From Harpalus rubripes (lineage: Eukaryota > Arthropoda > Insecta > Coleoptera > Carabidae): a stretch of DNA of 64,000 nt. Shown one piece after another: positions 24,231 to 35,390 of the stretch. The stretch spans positions 31,763,476 through 31,827,475 of the forward strand of contig OY720461.1 of NCBI GenBank assembly GCA_963082715.1. Reading direction: 5' to 3'. Made by a program: the position numbers and the translations under genes. The notes below the pieces were generated by a model. The model worked only from the letters and a program-made list of their open reading frames with translations. It ran no database searches and was not told the origin of the DNA. Position 1 is the stretch's first letter, and each line of letters starts with the position of its first letter.

Positions 24231-24930
24231 AGGGTATAAAATTCCACATCTAAAACAATAAATAGAATTACCTTTACATGCTTTATAACGACAGAAATTA
24301 AATATGAAAATGTGGAAAATTACTTTAAAAATATCGACAGCCATGGAATTGAACAAAAAATCAATAAATGCTTGACGTTTTATCTGTCACAACGTAAGAT
24401 AACTTATTTGACGTTTCTGACAATGTGATTTGACAAATATCATTATTTATGGCAATAATAGAAATATAAAATTAATAAATAAAGTTAAGAAAATACAGTT
24501 TTGTTTAAATAATATGAATATATCAAAAATTCAACATTGCGTAACCAAATTATTTTATTTGATGCTGTTATGTACTCAACTCATTTTCAATACATCTACC
24601 TTAGTACTGCAGAAGGGTTCTACATTAGCAGTCTTTTCAAACTTTGTCACGAATTTAGCTCTTCATTCGTATAAATGTTCATTTTTTAATCATTTCAGAC
24701 AATAAATCTAGAGACAAAATCAAATTGTCAGAAACGTCAAATAAGTTAACTTACGTTGTGACCAGTTGTGACAGATAAAACGTCAAGCATTTATTTATTT
24801 TTTGTTCAATTCCATGGCTGTCGATATTTTCAACGTAATTTTTGATATTTTCATATTTAATTTCTGTCGTTACAATGCATGGAAAGGTAATTCTATTTAT
24901 TGACTTAGATGTAGAATTTTATGCTCTACA
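24231..24930. repeat. Foldback element with about 200-bp arms
   Basis: Left arm about 24231-24430 and right arm about 24722-24930 are inverted copies. Shared blocks include GACAGCCATGGAATTGAACA, ATTGTCAGAAACGTCAAATA and AATAGAATTACCTTT. The loop is about 290 bp and holds a 91-codon frame (24430-24705) with no recognisable domain. A frame at 24842-25096 starts in the right arm and extends beyond it. No target duplication was found. Confidence 0.7.
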
Positions 24931-25275
24931 CTACCTCAAACCCCATTTTACTAATATCATGTTTACTTGGAACGTAAAAAATATTTTCGTAGACGTATCC
25001 TCAGAATTATTAAAACAATCAGGTACAAAACAATTACGTATTGCAGACATTATAAAACACTGGCGAGAAGAGCTCAAATTTCTTTCGTCACAATAAATAA
25101 ACTACCCTCTCTGCCACAGCTGAGTTGTTAAACATGTGTCTTCCAAACGTCAAAACTAACCATGTCTCTCTCTTTTCCGTCTCTTTTTGATGTCTGTGAT
25201 TGTGACGTCACAGCTTTCAAGGACATTTTATAGAGAGCAAAAATAACAGTTTTCGGAAATTAATAATAGCTATTT
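24931..25275. other. No feature recognised
   Basis: This region contains the end of the unassigned frame at 24842-25096 (ends ELKFLSSQ) and is otherwise unremarkable. Confidence 0.4.
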
Positions 25276-25377
25276 ATGTAATAAGTTGCGAAAGAAATGT
25301 GTTTTAAGCACGCGACGTGAAAATTATCCTACGAGGCGTAGCCGACTTGGATAACACGATTTCGCAACGTATTACAT
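25276..25377. repeat. Large imperfect palindrome left of the recombinase copy
   Basis: The arms ATGTAATAAGTTGCGAAA (25276-25293) and TTTCGCAACGTATTACAT (25360-25377) pair at 17 of 18 positions. Inside, GTGTT...AACAC and TTATCC...GGATAA pair again around a centre containing GAGGCGTAGCCGA. The palindrome lies 6 bp outside the left inverted repeat of the element at 25383-26736. Confidence 0.8.
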
Positions 25378-25587
25378 ACAAGATTTTTTATACTAGCGTT
25401 TTAAAACAGATTATTTATATTTATTCTCAAATATCAACATTTTGAATTTTTCAAAATTTAAAAGTAGGCAGGCATCAGATTCATCTTTTTGTTGCTATGG
25501 GATTCAATATGTTGTTTAATAAACATTTATGTCAACGTGCTCAGTGTATAATTTTTCTTGAGAATTTTTGTAATAAATTTACTTAAA

Positions 25588-26597
25588 ATGAGTGACTCAG
25601 AGATTGACTCTGATATTGAAAATGGTGCAGAGGCTGCATTGGCTACACTGGTTCCAGGAAAATCAAAAAAATTGTATGAAGAAACTTACAAAAAAATTGA
25701 CAGTTGGTGTGCGGAGAAAAACGTTGGGCACATTACAGAAATGGTAGTTTTAGCCTATTTTTCAAAATTATAATCCATTTATAAGCCATCCACTTTATGG
25801 AGTAATTACTCTATGCTCCGAACTATGATATACCTTAAGAATGTGGATATAAGTAAATTTACCAATCTTATTGCATTCGTAAAAAGAAAAGCTAGTGGAT
25901 ATAAGCCTAAAAAATCAAAAATATTCACAAAGCAAGAGATAGTTTGTTTCATGAAGGAAGCTGATGACAAGGATTATTTATTGGCAAAGGTTGTGTTAAT
26001 TGTTGGAATCTATGGGGCATGTCGCCGGGAGGAACTTCTTACGTTTTTACGTGTAGGAGATATTGAAGATTCTACTTCTTTCATAAAAATTAATATTCCA
26101 AATACTAAAACGAATATTTCACGATTTTTTTATGATAACTGAAGGGTTTATCGATGGAACTGTTTAGCAATGTTTCGCAAGTACGCACAACTTCGACCTA
26201 CTCAACTGGAAAAAAAAATGCAGAGTTCCTCGGCCTCCCAAATGCTAAAGAATATACCGGGCATTGCTTTCGGCGGTGTTCTGCAACATTTTTGGCTGAT
26301 TCGGGAGCAGACATTACAGTGCTCAAGCGACATGAAGGGTGGCGTTCAAGTTCTGTTGCTGAAGGCTACGTTGAAAATTCTTTGGAAAATAAGAAAGAAA
26401 TTTCGCGAAAAATTTTGGGAGAAAAAGAAACAGCAATTAAAAAAATAAAAATTGTCGACAAAGAATCAGAATCCAGCAGCACATCTACTTCAGTTTCTAC
26501 CCACATTGAAGTTAACCAAGAAGAAGTATTAAGAACGACATCAAATGTTCAATTTAGTAATTTAAGTAATTGCGTTGTAAATATTTATCATAAATAA
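25588..26597 (+). pseudogene. Tyrosine recombinase (Crypton-like), disrupted
   Basis: From ATG 25588 it encodes MSDSEIDSDIEN, then the core-binding region. TAA at 25771-25773 interrupts it in frame, and the same frame continues with STLWSNYSML, GYKPKKSKIFTKQEI and the first catalytic Arg in CRREELL. A second in-frame TGA lies at 26140-26142. About 25-35 codons present in the intact relative are then missing, with a frame change, before GHCFRRCSATF (HxxR), LKRHEGWRSS (His) and VAEGYVENS (Tyr). All catalytic residues are recognisable, but two nonsense codons plus the deletion and frameshift inactivate it. AATAAA overlaps the stop (26593-26598). Confidence 0.9.
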
Positions 26598-26648
26598 ACA
26601 GTTATAATAGGTATTTAGTACTTTTACTTTTACGCATTAAACTGTCAT

Positions 26649-26670
26649 TTTTAAGCACTAGTGCTTAAAA
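26649..26670. repeat. Perfect 22-bp palindrome right of the recombinase copy
   Basis: The core AAGCACTAGTGCTT is extended by four further base pairs on each side. TTTTAAGCAC also occurs in the left palindrome (near 25302-25311), suggesting the two flanks are related. Confidence 0.8.
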
Positions 26671-26736
26671 GTACTTCATTTAACAACGGAAATGACAATC
26701 GAAAAGTTGTTGTTATAATACGCTAGTATAAAAAAT

Positions 26737-27828
26737 ATGTTAAGAAATTTATTTGATTAAATTTGAAGTAATTTCTTATATTATTATTTTTATATAATTT
26801 TACTATTACAAACACTAAAGTCGTTTATGATAAATGCCCCAATTGAATTTAGGAGAAATATTTCACATCGCTCGTTCCATGGAGTCATCGTATATTAATA
26901 GCACTTGTATTTTTCTTGATTTTACATTTCATTTCTTATACATTTTACACTTGATAACACACTTCATTTTCTTCAGCGCTTTTTCACCAATTTTTCCATC
27001 CATGTAAAATCTCCGCGTAATTTATACAAATTTTTTAATAAAAATTTATATGGATAGGCGCGCGTTCAATTCGTAAGGTTTGTGAAATCGATACCATAAA
27101 TAAGACAGGAAATCAGCCGCAAAGTAATACATTTTAGCACGTGTATCGCGTATAAAACATGACAAATTTTCTTGTGTCATTTATTCCAAGCAAACCGGTC
27201 GAACTCCTGTCACCTTCGAAACATATGAGGAGCGTTGAACAGCGTCTGTCAACTGGCACCTACCTACGTCACTAGAAATATAAGATATTGGAGAACGAAA
27301 CAAAATAGTTTCTAGTTTTCTTTTATAGATTTCTGTAACTTAATTTAACTCAGAATCATGTTTAAATTTTAAAAAATTATTTAATGGATGTTAAGAAATC
27401 GAAAAATGAACATTGATGAGCGATTATTATATTACACCGCGGGCTGGTGCTACGTAAAAATGTATCATGGTATTCCGAATACTGACTCTTCATACTCTTT
27501 TTAAATACGCTGGCGAATGATTTGAATGATTTGCTGTCTTCCCCAAAAAAAAAAACCCACATACAAATAATAATCTTTGTATATATAAAATTTGTAAAAA
27601 GGTAAACACTTGGTATATGTAATTATTTCAATATAGATACTTGTGTGTTTCGTTTTTTGTGTTCATATGTAAAAATACTACACAGGTATCTTTATTATTT
27701 TAAATAAATGGGTGCCCACCAAGCGCGTATACAAGGGGGGGGGGGGCGTTGTAAAGGGGAAAATTTCATTATGCGATATTTATTTGGTTATTTAAATCAA
27801 TACTTCCTCGCTGGGACTGCCGTATCAC
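26737..27828. other. Mostly featureless interval
   Basis: I see no repeat shared elsewhere. A homopolymeric G run lies near 27736-27747. A 61-codon minus-strand frame (27377-27562) has no domain. Confidence 0.45.
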
Positions 27829-27881
27829 CTATCTCATGACGTAAAATTGACGTCATATGATCGCCAGGCGATACGAGAAGC
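27829..27881. repeat. Imperfect hairpin with CRE-like core
   Basis: GTATC.CC and GG.GATAC form the outer arms. Inside, ATGACGT and ACGTCAT flank an AAAATTG loop. TGACGTCA-like half-sites are therefore arranged as an inverted repeat. No function is claimed. Confidence 0.5.
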
Positions 27882-27912
27882 TGTACCGAGATGTTAGAAT
27901 GACATAATTTTT

Positions 27913-28692
27913 ACCTCCCGCTACCCTTGGTAAGGGAGATATAGGGATCGTGCTAAAAATCGCATATCGAGATTTTGCTAAATGACCACGTTTTAAGGTC
28001 CCTAGAGTCCAACTTTAACATTTTCACGATGATGTCTGTGTGTATGTGTAACTCAAATACTATCATTCAGAAAATTTTGAAACCTTGTATTTTGAACTTT
28101 TTCTGTAATGGAAAGAGCCCATTAGATTTTGGTGTAAATCGGATAACCGGAAATGGCACTTTACTAGAAGCTCAAAATATTTTTTCTTCAAAAAATACCT
28201 TTAAATGTTATTTTTCCGACATTAATGTTATTATAAAAATTAATTCAAATACTTTTTCTATATATTTTATGGATAAATTTATAAAATTATTTATAATTTA
28301 AATCCCGGAGCCTACGCTTTAAACAAACAAAACTTCTCGGTTGAACAGTTATTCAAATGTATGTAACACAGATAAATGTTACTGTCAAAGAACTAGTCAT
28401 TTTATATTAATAATAGTAATGTGTTTAGATTAATAAAAATTAACGATTCGCAAAAACGTTTAAGCTAATTCTTAATTTTCGATTAGTGAATTCTATTTTA
28501 TCCCGGTATTTAAAATTTAATCTTGACTTTATTATCAAAAAAGGTAGTTATTTGGATTAGATTAGACTATATTTTAAGAAATAAACTACCAAAATTAGAG
28601 TAAAATTCGCTAATCCAAAAATAAGTATTAGATTAATCTTTTTTGTGAATCGGGCGGTACATGGCGGGAGGTATTATGGTGGCCACACCAGA
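27913..28692 (-). mobile_element. Family C HINE-like element, complete
   Basis: The 3' hairpin at left reads ACCTCCCGCTACCCTTGGTA then AGGGAG. The body contains ATAACCGGAAATGGCACTTT and the right end is GCGGGAGGTATTATGGTGGC then CACACCAGA. GCGGGAGGT at the 5' side is the inverse of ACCTCCCGC in the hairpin. Only five T's separate it from the next element (28698). Confidence 0.88.
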
Positions 28693-28697
28693 TTTTT

Positions 28698-30310
28698 ACC
28701 TCTCGCTAAGAGAGTTATTGAATTCATGCTAAAAATCGCATATCCACTTTAGCGAATAAGCACGTTTTAAGGTCCCTAGAATCCGATTATAACATTTTTA
28801 CGATGATGTCCGTATGTGTGTGTGGGTGTGTATGTGGATGTTGGATCCACAATTTCTCAAATACTGTAAGACTTAAGACATTTTTAACTACGGATTCCTC
28901 ATTCAAACAATAATGGGAAGAGTTGATTAAGTTTTGGTAACAATTGGACAACCGGAAGTAGTAGTTACAAGAAAAAAATCGTCTAAATATTATTTATCGA
29001 AAATTTATGTAAATACTTATATTAAAGAACGTTAAATTCTTTATTCGATAAATATAAATTCATTATTATATCTTCTATAGATTTAGAGATAAAGAAAGGC
29101 ATATAAAATAATTTGATGTAAAAAATCTCAGATCAAACTACTACAAGGCAAGAAATTCAAATGTTTGTAATTGACACATAAATGTCACTGTCAAAAATAT
29201 TTGTATGCCTCTGTCAAATATATTTGTATATTATTAAGAAGATTATGAAAATAAAAAAATCTGATGTGGACACCACACGACTTCCTTGTACACAAGACCA
29301 ATATGAAGTATAGACCCAAGTATATAATTGCACATATTTGACGTAATTTGACATTAGCAACTATTTTTTATTTTTTTGTTATTTTTTGTCCTAATCCATA
29401 GCAAGCTTCATTACAAAAACCAAAAATTATATAAGTTTTAAATATACATATCTCGCTTATACAAAGGGCTAATTTAATAATACTTGATGTGCTAGACACA
29501 TAATTTAATTCTCTAAAAAATTTATTTGAAGCATTTATTTATAAAATCAAAATGAAACCATTTTATTGAAGAAAAACTGTTAACACCTTCAGGTAATATG
29601 CCACTTCCGGTTAGCCTGTTTTAACCAAAATCCACTATGTTATTCCAATTGACATAAAAGTCTTATATACCAAATTTGAAAAGTGTTAGATTATATTTTA
29701 AGATAGTTTTTCATTAAAATCTATTATAGGCTTCAAATAAAGTACCATTTCTAGAAATTATGTAATGACCAAAAAGGGAGGTGCACAACTAGATGTTATA
29801 GCAGTCCTAAATACAAAATTTCAACTTTCTACGGCTTACCGTTTTTGAGTTATGCGAGATACATACGCACGTACGTACAGACGTCACGACGAAATTAGTC
29901 AAAATGGATTCAGGGATGGTCAAAATGGATATTTCCGTTGAAATCTCAAAACCGAAATTTTTCGCGATTACAATACTTCCTTTACTTCGTACAAGGAAGT
30001 AAAAAGGTCAACAACGCAAAAGAATATACGTAAAAAAGAATTTAAAAGGAATTTGCGAAAAAATGACGAATATAAAGAAAAAGAAAAGGAAAGTAGAAAA
30101 AGAAAATTTCAGGATATTTAATATAAAGAAAATGTAAGTATTGTACATAATTTATTTTAAAATATCCCATAGATATTGCAAATATATGTGAGAATTATTT
30201 TGTAGTGAGACATGAATATCTATATGTATTTGTATTTAAAAATATTTTTCGTTTTATGCGTACAACCAGGTAAAATATCTGGCGAGAGGTTATGTGTTGG
30301 CCACATCAGA
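28698..30310 (-). mobile_element. Family D HINE-like element with nested A element
   Basis: The 3' hairpin ACCTCTCGCTAAGAGAGTTA at left, a TG-rich patch near 28813-28840, the core ACAACCGGAAGTAGTAG, and the right end GGCGAGAGGTTATGTGTTGG then CCACATCAGA define it. Family A (29260-30000) is inserted in an A tract within it. Excluding that, D is about 0.87 kb. GCGAGAGGT and ACCTCTCGC are the D-specific paired end motif. Confidence 0.85.
29260..30000 (+). mobile_element. Family A HINE-like element, complete, nested in D
   Basis: The element runs TCTGATGTGGACACCACACG to the hairpin ending TACAAGGAAGT. It is very similar to the copy at 7457-8186 over its length, including the ACGTACGT patch near 29868. 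Its insertion splits the D element at a run of A's, so it is younger than that D copy. Confidence 0.88.
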
Positions 30311-30539
30311 TTTTTATGTCATGCGATACGGAAAAGTCCCAGCACTGTAAGAAAGGAAAATGATAATACAGATTTCGCTTATTTATAAAAGTATACTGAA
30401 TGTAAATATTTAAAAATAAATATTGTATTGTGTTTTGTCAGCGAATGAATGATTTAAACGTGCAGTTTGTTCATCCATGTTGCAGTCCAACTGGGTACGA
30501 TTTCCTATTTTGCAAAATTAATAAAGTTATTTTATTCAA
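30311..30539. other. AT-rich spacer
   Basis: Nothing recognised. It precedes the GC-rich block. Confidence 0.4.
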
Positions 30540-30740
30540 CAGCAAAACATGCGGGAATTCATCACCCGCGGTTCGCTTCGTGGCAATCTGGATACAGGGC
30601 CGTATTTCACGTGAATTTTTAATAGTCGAAACAGCCGCGTCCGCTAGACAAATCCATATTTCACGCGGCTCGATCCGAAATAAATTCGGCGGAATTTACG
30701 CGTCGCAGGAGCCGCTAAGCGCTATGGCCGTGTAGTCAAA
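30540..30740 (+). other. GC-rich, CpG-dense block of unknown origin
   Basis: I count 23 CpG dinucleotides within about 190 bp, in a window that is otherwise very AT-rich and CpG-poor. A 101-codon frame (30430-30735) crosses it, with AVRFVAIWIQGRISREF and SARQIHISRGSIRNKFGG. A plausible 3' splice site (TTATTCAACAG) precedes it at about 30541. It could be a host exon, a regulatory or conserved non-coding element, or foreign sequence. I do not recognise the protein. Confidence 0.35.
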
Positions 30741-31092
30741 TATTTGTGGGTGCCGCAACGTAACCAAAGCTGAAGTTTGTGTACCGATCGGTGATACTGA
30801 TATTTACTGTGGATAAAATGCTGTTTTCAGATCATAGATATGAGAGCGGTATTACCAACAAAATTGGGAAAATGGATGAGCACTGTAAGCTGTGGAATAC
30901 AACAGGTTGTGCTATTGACATTTCGGGTTTTGTACTATTTTCACAAATTTTATACCCAAAATATTTTTTTATCGAAAAATAAATAAATAAATAAATAAAG
31001 AGTTTCCAAATAGGAACGATATGTTTTTAAAACATTATAGCAACCTTATCTAAAATTGTAGAAATCTCAATAGCTGTCGTTTGTTTTTAGTA

Positions 31093-31433
31093 TAGGACGC
31101 GAGAAGATACGTGACTCAAGCGGCCTTAAAGTGTTTTTAATCAGCTGATTTGTGTGCGCGTGTCATTTAGACAAGAACAATGTCACTTTGACAAGACCAA
31201 TGTTTTGACTTATTCTAATTTTGAACTGCTAAAATGTTATTATTTTACAATTTTCATGCAGTAAAACACATGAAATTAAAAATAATAAACTTTTTAACAA
31301 TTCAAAATTAAAATAAAGCAAAACATTGGTCTTGTCAAAGAGACATTGTTCTTGTCAAAATGACACGCGCATACAAATCAGATGATTAAAAGCACTTCAA
31401 GGTTGCTCGAGTCACGTGTCTGCTCGCGCCCTA
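31093..31433. mobile_element. Palindromic hairpin MITE, copy 2
   Basis: The ends TAGGACGCGAGAAGATACGT and CACGTGTCTGCTCGCGCCCT-A form arms of about 145 bp like copies 1 and 3. The left arm is more diverged than the right. Flanking TA on both sides. Confidence 0.85.
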
Positions 31434-31453
31434 TAGTTTGACAATTCATAATC

Positions 31454-31716
31454 ATGACAAAATACACGCTTCAACAACGTTTAATCAAACTCAACGTGAT
31501 CTTCGTGAAGATTTTGGTCCAGATAATTGCCCTTCTGTGCTTGCTATTCGTTGAATCGTTCAGAAATTCGATACAAATTTCACTTTTGCCGCTGTTACAA
31601 AAGATGCAAATCAGTCCATTAATCGACGTTCTCAAGAACTTGGCCTTTCAAGGATGACAACTTGGCGTATTTTGAGAAAAGATTTGGGTTTGCATCCATA
31701 TAAGATTGTGTTGACT
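31454..31716 (+). pseudogene. Mariner-type transposase N-terminal fragment
   Basis: Using two frames, this reads LREDFGPDNCPS, FAAVTKDANQSINRRSQELG and LSRMTTWRILRKDLGLHPYK then IVLTL. That is the HTH and linker region of insect mariner-like transposases of the type represented at 797-1300. At least one frameshift and a stop lie between blocks. The right side is cut off by the family B fragment at 31717. No catalytic domain remains. Confidence 0.75.
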
Positions 31717-32972
31717 CTTCAAATGAGGGTACTTCCGGTCGACCAATTATAACCAAAATCTAATCAGGTCTTCATATGGATGTAACGAAGAGGAATACGA
31801 AAGAATTATAATTTTTAGAATTGTAGTGGTGAAGTTATCGACGGAAAAAAAATCGTCACACACATACAGGTGCGCGCGCGCGCACCCACACACACACTCG
31901 CGCACGCACGCACAAACACACACACACACACACCACACACACACACACACACACGCACACGCGCACTCAGACACACATACAGATATACAGACATTATTGC
32001 AAAAATAGTAAAATTTTATTCTAGGGACTCTAAAACGTGCGTATTCATTAAAAACTCACTATTGATTTTTTTGACTAAAAACAATACCGTCCTTACCTAC
32101 ACGTATGACGGAAGATAAAAATTATAAAGAATTTAAATTTCATAAATTAGGCAGCAATGCTAACTATGGAAACAGCTACTATAGGCGCTTTCTTTTTAGG
32201 GGGAGAATGAACTGATCTTACCTCGTACTGAACTGAACTGAACTACTCCTAAAAAGAACGGTATATTTTTAAAAATAAGAAGTAGAAGATAAAAACTTAT
32301 ATAGCATTATATTTATAATATAGTAATATGCTGAATTTTTCGTGTGGTTATAGTCTGTTGTATATGTGATTTGATTTTGACATATTAAATTCTTTTACCT
32401 TTAAGTATTTAAATATGGATGTATTTCTTATGGTAATGAAACATGATATAACGTTTCAAACTAATTAATTTCTTCTATTCATGTCATTTTAATATCAAAT
32501 ACTTACAAAAAAGACAAAATAGAGCAGTCAGTCATATTGACGTGACATTGACATTCGGGATCAGTTCAGGATCTATATAATCCTGTTTTAAAGGTGGTGC
32601 TTCGCGGGGACGGAGACGAAGAAAATGGGTAGTACCAAGATCATTTATCCCCTTTTAAAAAGAACGATTTAGGGTAGATGTGTGCTACTCGGAGTTGATC
32701 TTCTTGATAAAAAGAAAGCGGTTTATATTAATAAAATTCTGATTGAAATATGTCAGTGTCAAGTGCAATTGACACAGTATGTGTGTGTTATAATTGTACT
32801 GGAAATAGAGAATCTTTTGCTAGAAACTTTCTGTGTGGAATTAGTACAAAATACATACAACTGCCGGAAGGTAATGTACAAGATATATAAAATCTTTTGC
32901 AAGGTACTTTCTGTATGGAATTTGTACAAAATACATAGAACTGACGGACCGTAATGCGCTGGCCACATCAGA
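31717..32972. mobile_element. Rearranged family B element (inverted 3' half) with MITE insertion
   Basis: 31717-32117 is the B 3' half in plus orientation: core, CA/GC repeat at about 31859-31975, then a degenerate hairpin ending GACGGAAGATAAAA. It abuts directly the B 5' half in minus orientation (32118-32972), which ends CGTAATGCGCTGGCCACATC then AGA. The two halves together account for one whole element whose 3' half is flipped. A TIR MITE (32186-32720) interrupts the second half. Confidence 0.75.
32186..32720. mobile_element. TIR MITE inside family B
   Basis: The ends CGCTTTCTTTTT and AAAAAGAAAGCG are a 12-bp inverted repeat. Removal restores the B sequence GAAACAGCTACTATA...TTAATAAAATTCTG. 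The flanking TATA-like sequence does not give a clean duplication. Confidence 0.65.
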
Positions 32973-33761
32973 TTTTTTTATATGCCTTTATTTTATTATT
33001 TCATTATATAGTAAAATTGCTTATACTATACCCTGTCTCTCAACTCGTCTATATCATACGTGATGTAATATACATATGTATATGCTACATATAAACTATT
33101 AAACAAATACTTAAGAAAATAGTTTCTGGAGTAAGGTGCGAATATATGTAGTACGTATGTCTCAACTTATAAAGTTATAATAAATTTTGTTATATATGAT
33201 GAGGTAACTTGCCTTACAGATCGTACATACTAACTACATTCGAACTATAACTTATAACATTAGTTTAACTAACTATAATGAAATTTCAATAACTCAGAAT
33301 TGACCGTTGAATATAGATTTTGAACATAACCTAGCCTATGAATACAAATAGCAAGATCGTTATTAACTCTGTGTAGTAGGTACATACATTGCTATTTAAC
33401 AGTTACGTACATGTTATATTTTATTTCTAGGCGGCACCTTTAGTAACCACTTATGATTTAAAGTAACAAAAAAATAAATATACAATTATTTCTTCAAAAA
33501 ATAGGGCACTTAATTTGTTTTTTCTGCTATTGTTGATATGAGTTAGGTTCGGTATTTACATTTCTTGTTAAACTGTCTACTTAACTGTGAGTTTAAAGAA
33601 AAATATAATAATATTTTGTCGGCTTTTCAAGTCGTTAGAGTTATAGTCCTAAATCAAATACATTTTTATTATACATATTATACAAAGTGTTCCGCGACTC
33701 GACCGACAAACTTATACCATATATTCCGGAGGTCATTACGATCAAAAAATGTTATATGACC
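32973..33761. other. No feature recognised
   Basis: AT-rich sequence, short frames only. Confidence 0.45.
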
Positions 33762-34040
33762 TATAGGCGATGTGCACATTTTGAGCGTCAGCGCCTCTAA
33801 CGGCTACATTGGCATTTTTGATTACCGAATCAATTTTGACATTTCGAGAAAGTGATACAATTTACAATTTTATTTTGAGTTGTTGCTGTTGTGTATGAAT
33901 ATTATACATCATAGTATATTAATATGAATAAAGAAAATATTTAAAATGCTATATATGTGATGTGACAATCAAAAAAGTCAAAATACCAGCGAAGGTACTG
34001 TGGCAGAAAATATAATTTTTCTCATAATATGTATGATATT
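33762..34040 (+). mobile_element. Truncated copy of the 15.8-kb TIR element
   Basis: It begins TATAGGCGATGTGCACATTT and is nearly identical to 15774-16040 (for example GAATCAATTTTGACATTTCG). It is lost where the TG-rich end of a family D element begins. The right terminus is missing. Confidence 0.8.
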
Positions 34041-34049
34041 ATACTATAC

Positions 34050-34788
34050 ATGTATGTGTGTGTGTATGTGTGTGTGAATGTGTGTGTGTGTGGATGTTGG
34101 ATCCATGATTTCTCAAATACTATAAGACTTAAGACATTTTTAACTATGGATTCCTCAATCTAACAATAATGGGAAGAGTTGATTAAGTATTGGCAACAAT
34201 TGGACAATCGGAAGTAGTAGTTACAAGAAAAAAATCATCTAAATATTATTTATCGAAAATTTATGTAAATACTTATATGAAAAAACGTTAAATTCTTTAT
34301 TCGACAAATATAAATTCATTATTATATCTTCTATGAATTTAGAGATAAAGAAATGCATATAAAATAAATCTCATATCAAACTACTTCAAGACAAGAAATT
34401 CAAATGTTTGTAATCTGTCAAAAATATTTGTATGCCACTGTCAAAAATATTTGTACATCATTATGAAGATTATGAAAATAAATAAAAAGGCAACAACGCA
34501 AAAGAATATACGTTAAAAATAATATAAAAGGAATTTGCGAAAAAATGACGAATATAAAGAAAAAGAAAAGGAAAGTAAAAAAAGAAAATTTCAGGATATC
34601 GAATATAAAGAAAATGTATGTATTGTATATAATTTATATTAAAATATCCCATAGATTTTGCAAATATATGTGAGAATTATTTTGTAGTGAGACATGAATA
34701 CATGTATTTGTATTTAAAAATATTTTTCGTTTTATGCGTACAACCAGGTAAAATATCTGGCGAGAGGTTATGTGCTGGCCACATCAGA
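34050..34788 (-). mobile_element. Family D HINE-like element lacking the 3' hairpin
   Basis: A short TG repeat is followed by GGATGTTGGATCCATGATTT, the D core ACAATCGGAAGTAGTAG and the right end CGAGAGGTTATGTGCTGGCC then ACATCAGA. The hairpin end is missing on the left, where it meets the truncated TIR element. Confidence 0.8.
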
Positions 34789-35113
34789 TTTTTAGTTACG
34801 TGAGGGTGCGTGATCGTGAACAAAAAGTTACTCACGCGCCCACGTCTCGGGCCTTAACGTATTGGTTTCCATATTAATAACATGGCAAGCTGTGACTTCG
34901 ATCATATTGGACACGGCGTAAAGCTAGCAACTGTTAACAGTTGATTCAATAAGCACGTAGCGAAGTTAGCTGTTTTAGCTGACATTTGTCATTCTATACA
35001 ATTTAAGAACCTAAAATAGTGTATTTCTGTTGTCTTAATTTACAGTCGTAGAAAAAGTATAGCATGTAACTCGTTTTTAAAACTTGATACATAATACACT
35101 TTTCTTGTTTCTT
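34789..35113. other. No feature recognised
   Basis: A spacer with one GC-richer patch near 34800-34860. Confidence 0.4.
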
Positions 35114-35390
35114 GGGTCTCGTGGCCACGTGCCTGAGTGTCAGGTCGCGAATCTGGGGAACCGAGTTCGATTCCGACCGTCGCCAAATATTTACCAATTT
35201 TAAATGGCACAAAATTGACCCCTGTGGTGCACACTCCACGCCAGCCATGAGTGCCCGTGAGGTAACGCCTGGTAAGCACCCGCACGGTGCAAATATTTCA
35301 TCATTACCGATATCTGTGTACTAAGCAGATTGGCACACCCAGCAATGGGTAATAAGACGTGATGATATATTTATTTATTTATTTATTTGT
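35114..35390 (+). mobile_element. tRNA-derived SINE, full-length copy (best B box)
   Basis: GGGTCTCGTGGCCACGTGCC carries the A box. GAACCGAGTTCGATTCCGAC has a good B box (GTTCGATTCC). The tail is ATATTTATTTATTTATTTAT. Of the copies here this is closest to a functional polymerase III promoter, so it is probably the youngest. Confidence 0.9.

Larger units (their letters stand above)
25383..26736 (+). mobile_element. Crypton-like tyrosine-recombinase element bounded by inverted repeats
   Basis: The recombinase pseudogene is bracketed by a perfect 16-bp inverted repeat, ATTTTTTATACTAGCG (25383-25398) and CGCTAGTATAAAAAAT (26721-26736). A perfect 22-bp palindrome and a TTGT-type hairpin (26681-26713) lie just inside the right repeat. 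Known Cryptons usually lack terminal inverted repeats, so calling these repeats the element ends is an inference. There is no duplication outside the repeats. Confidence 0.55.
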
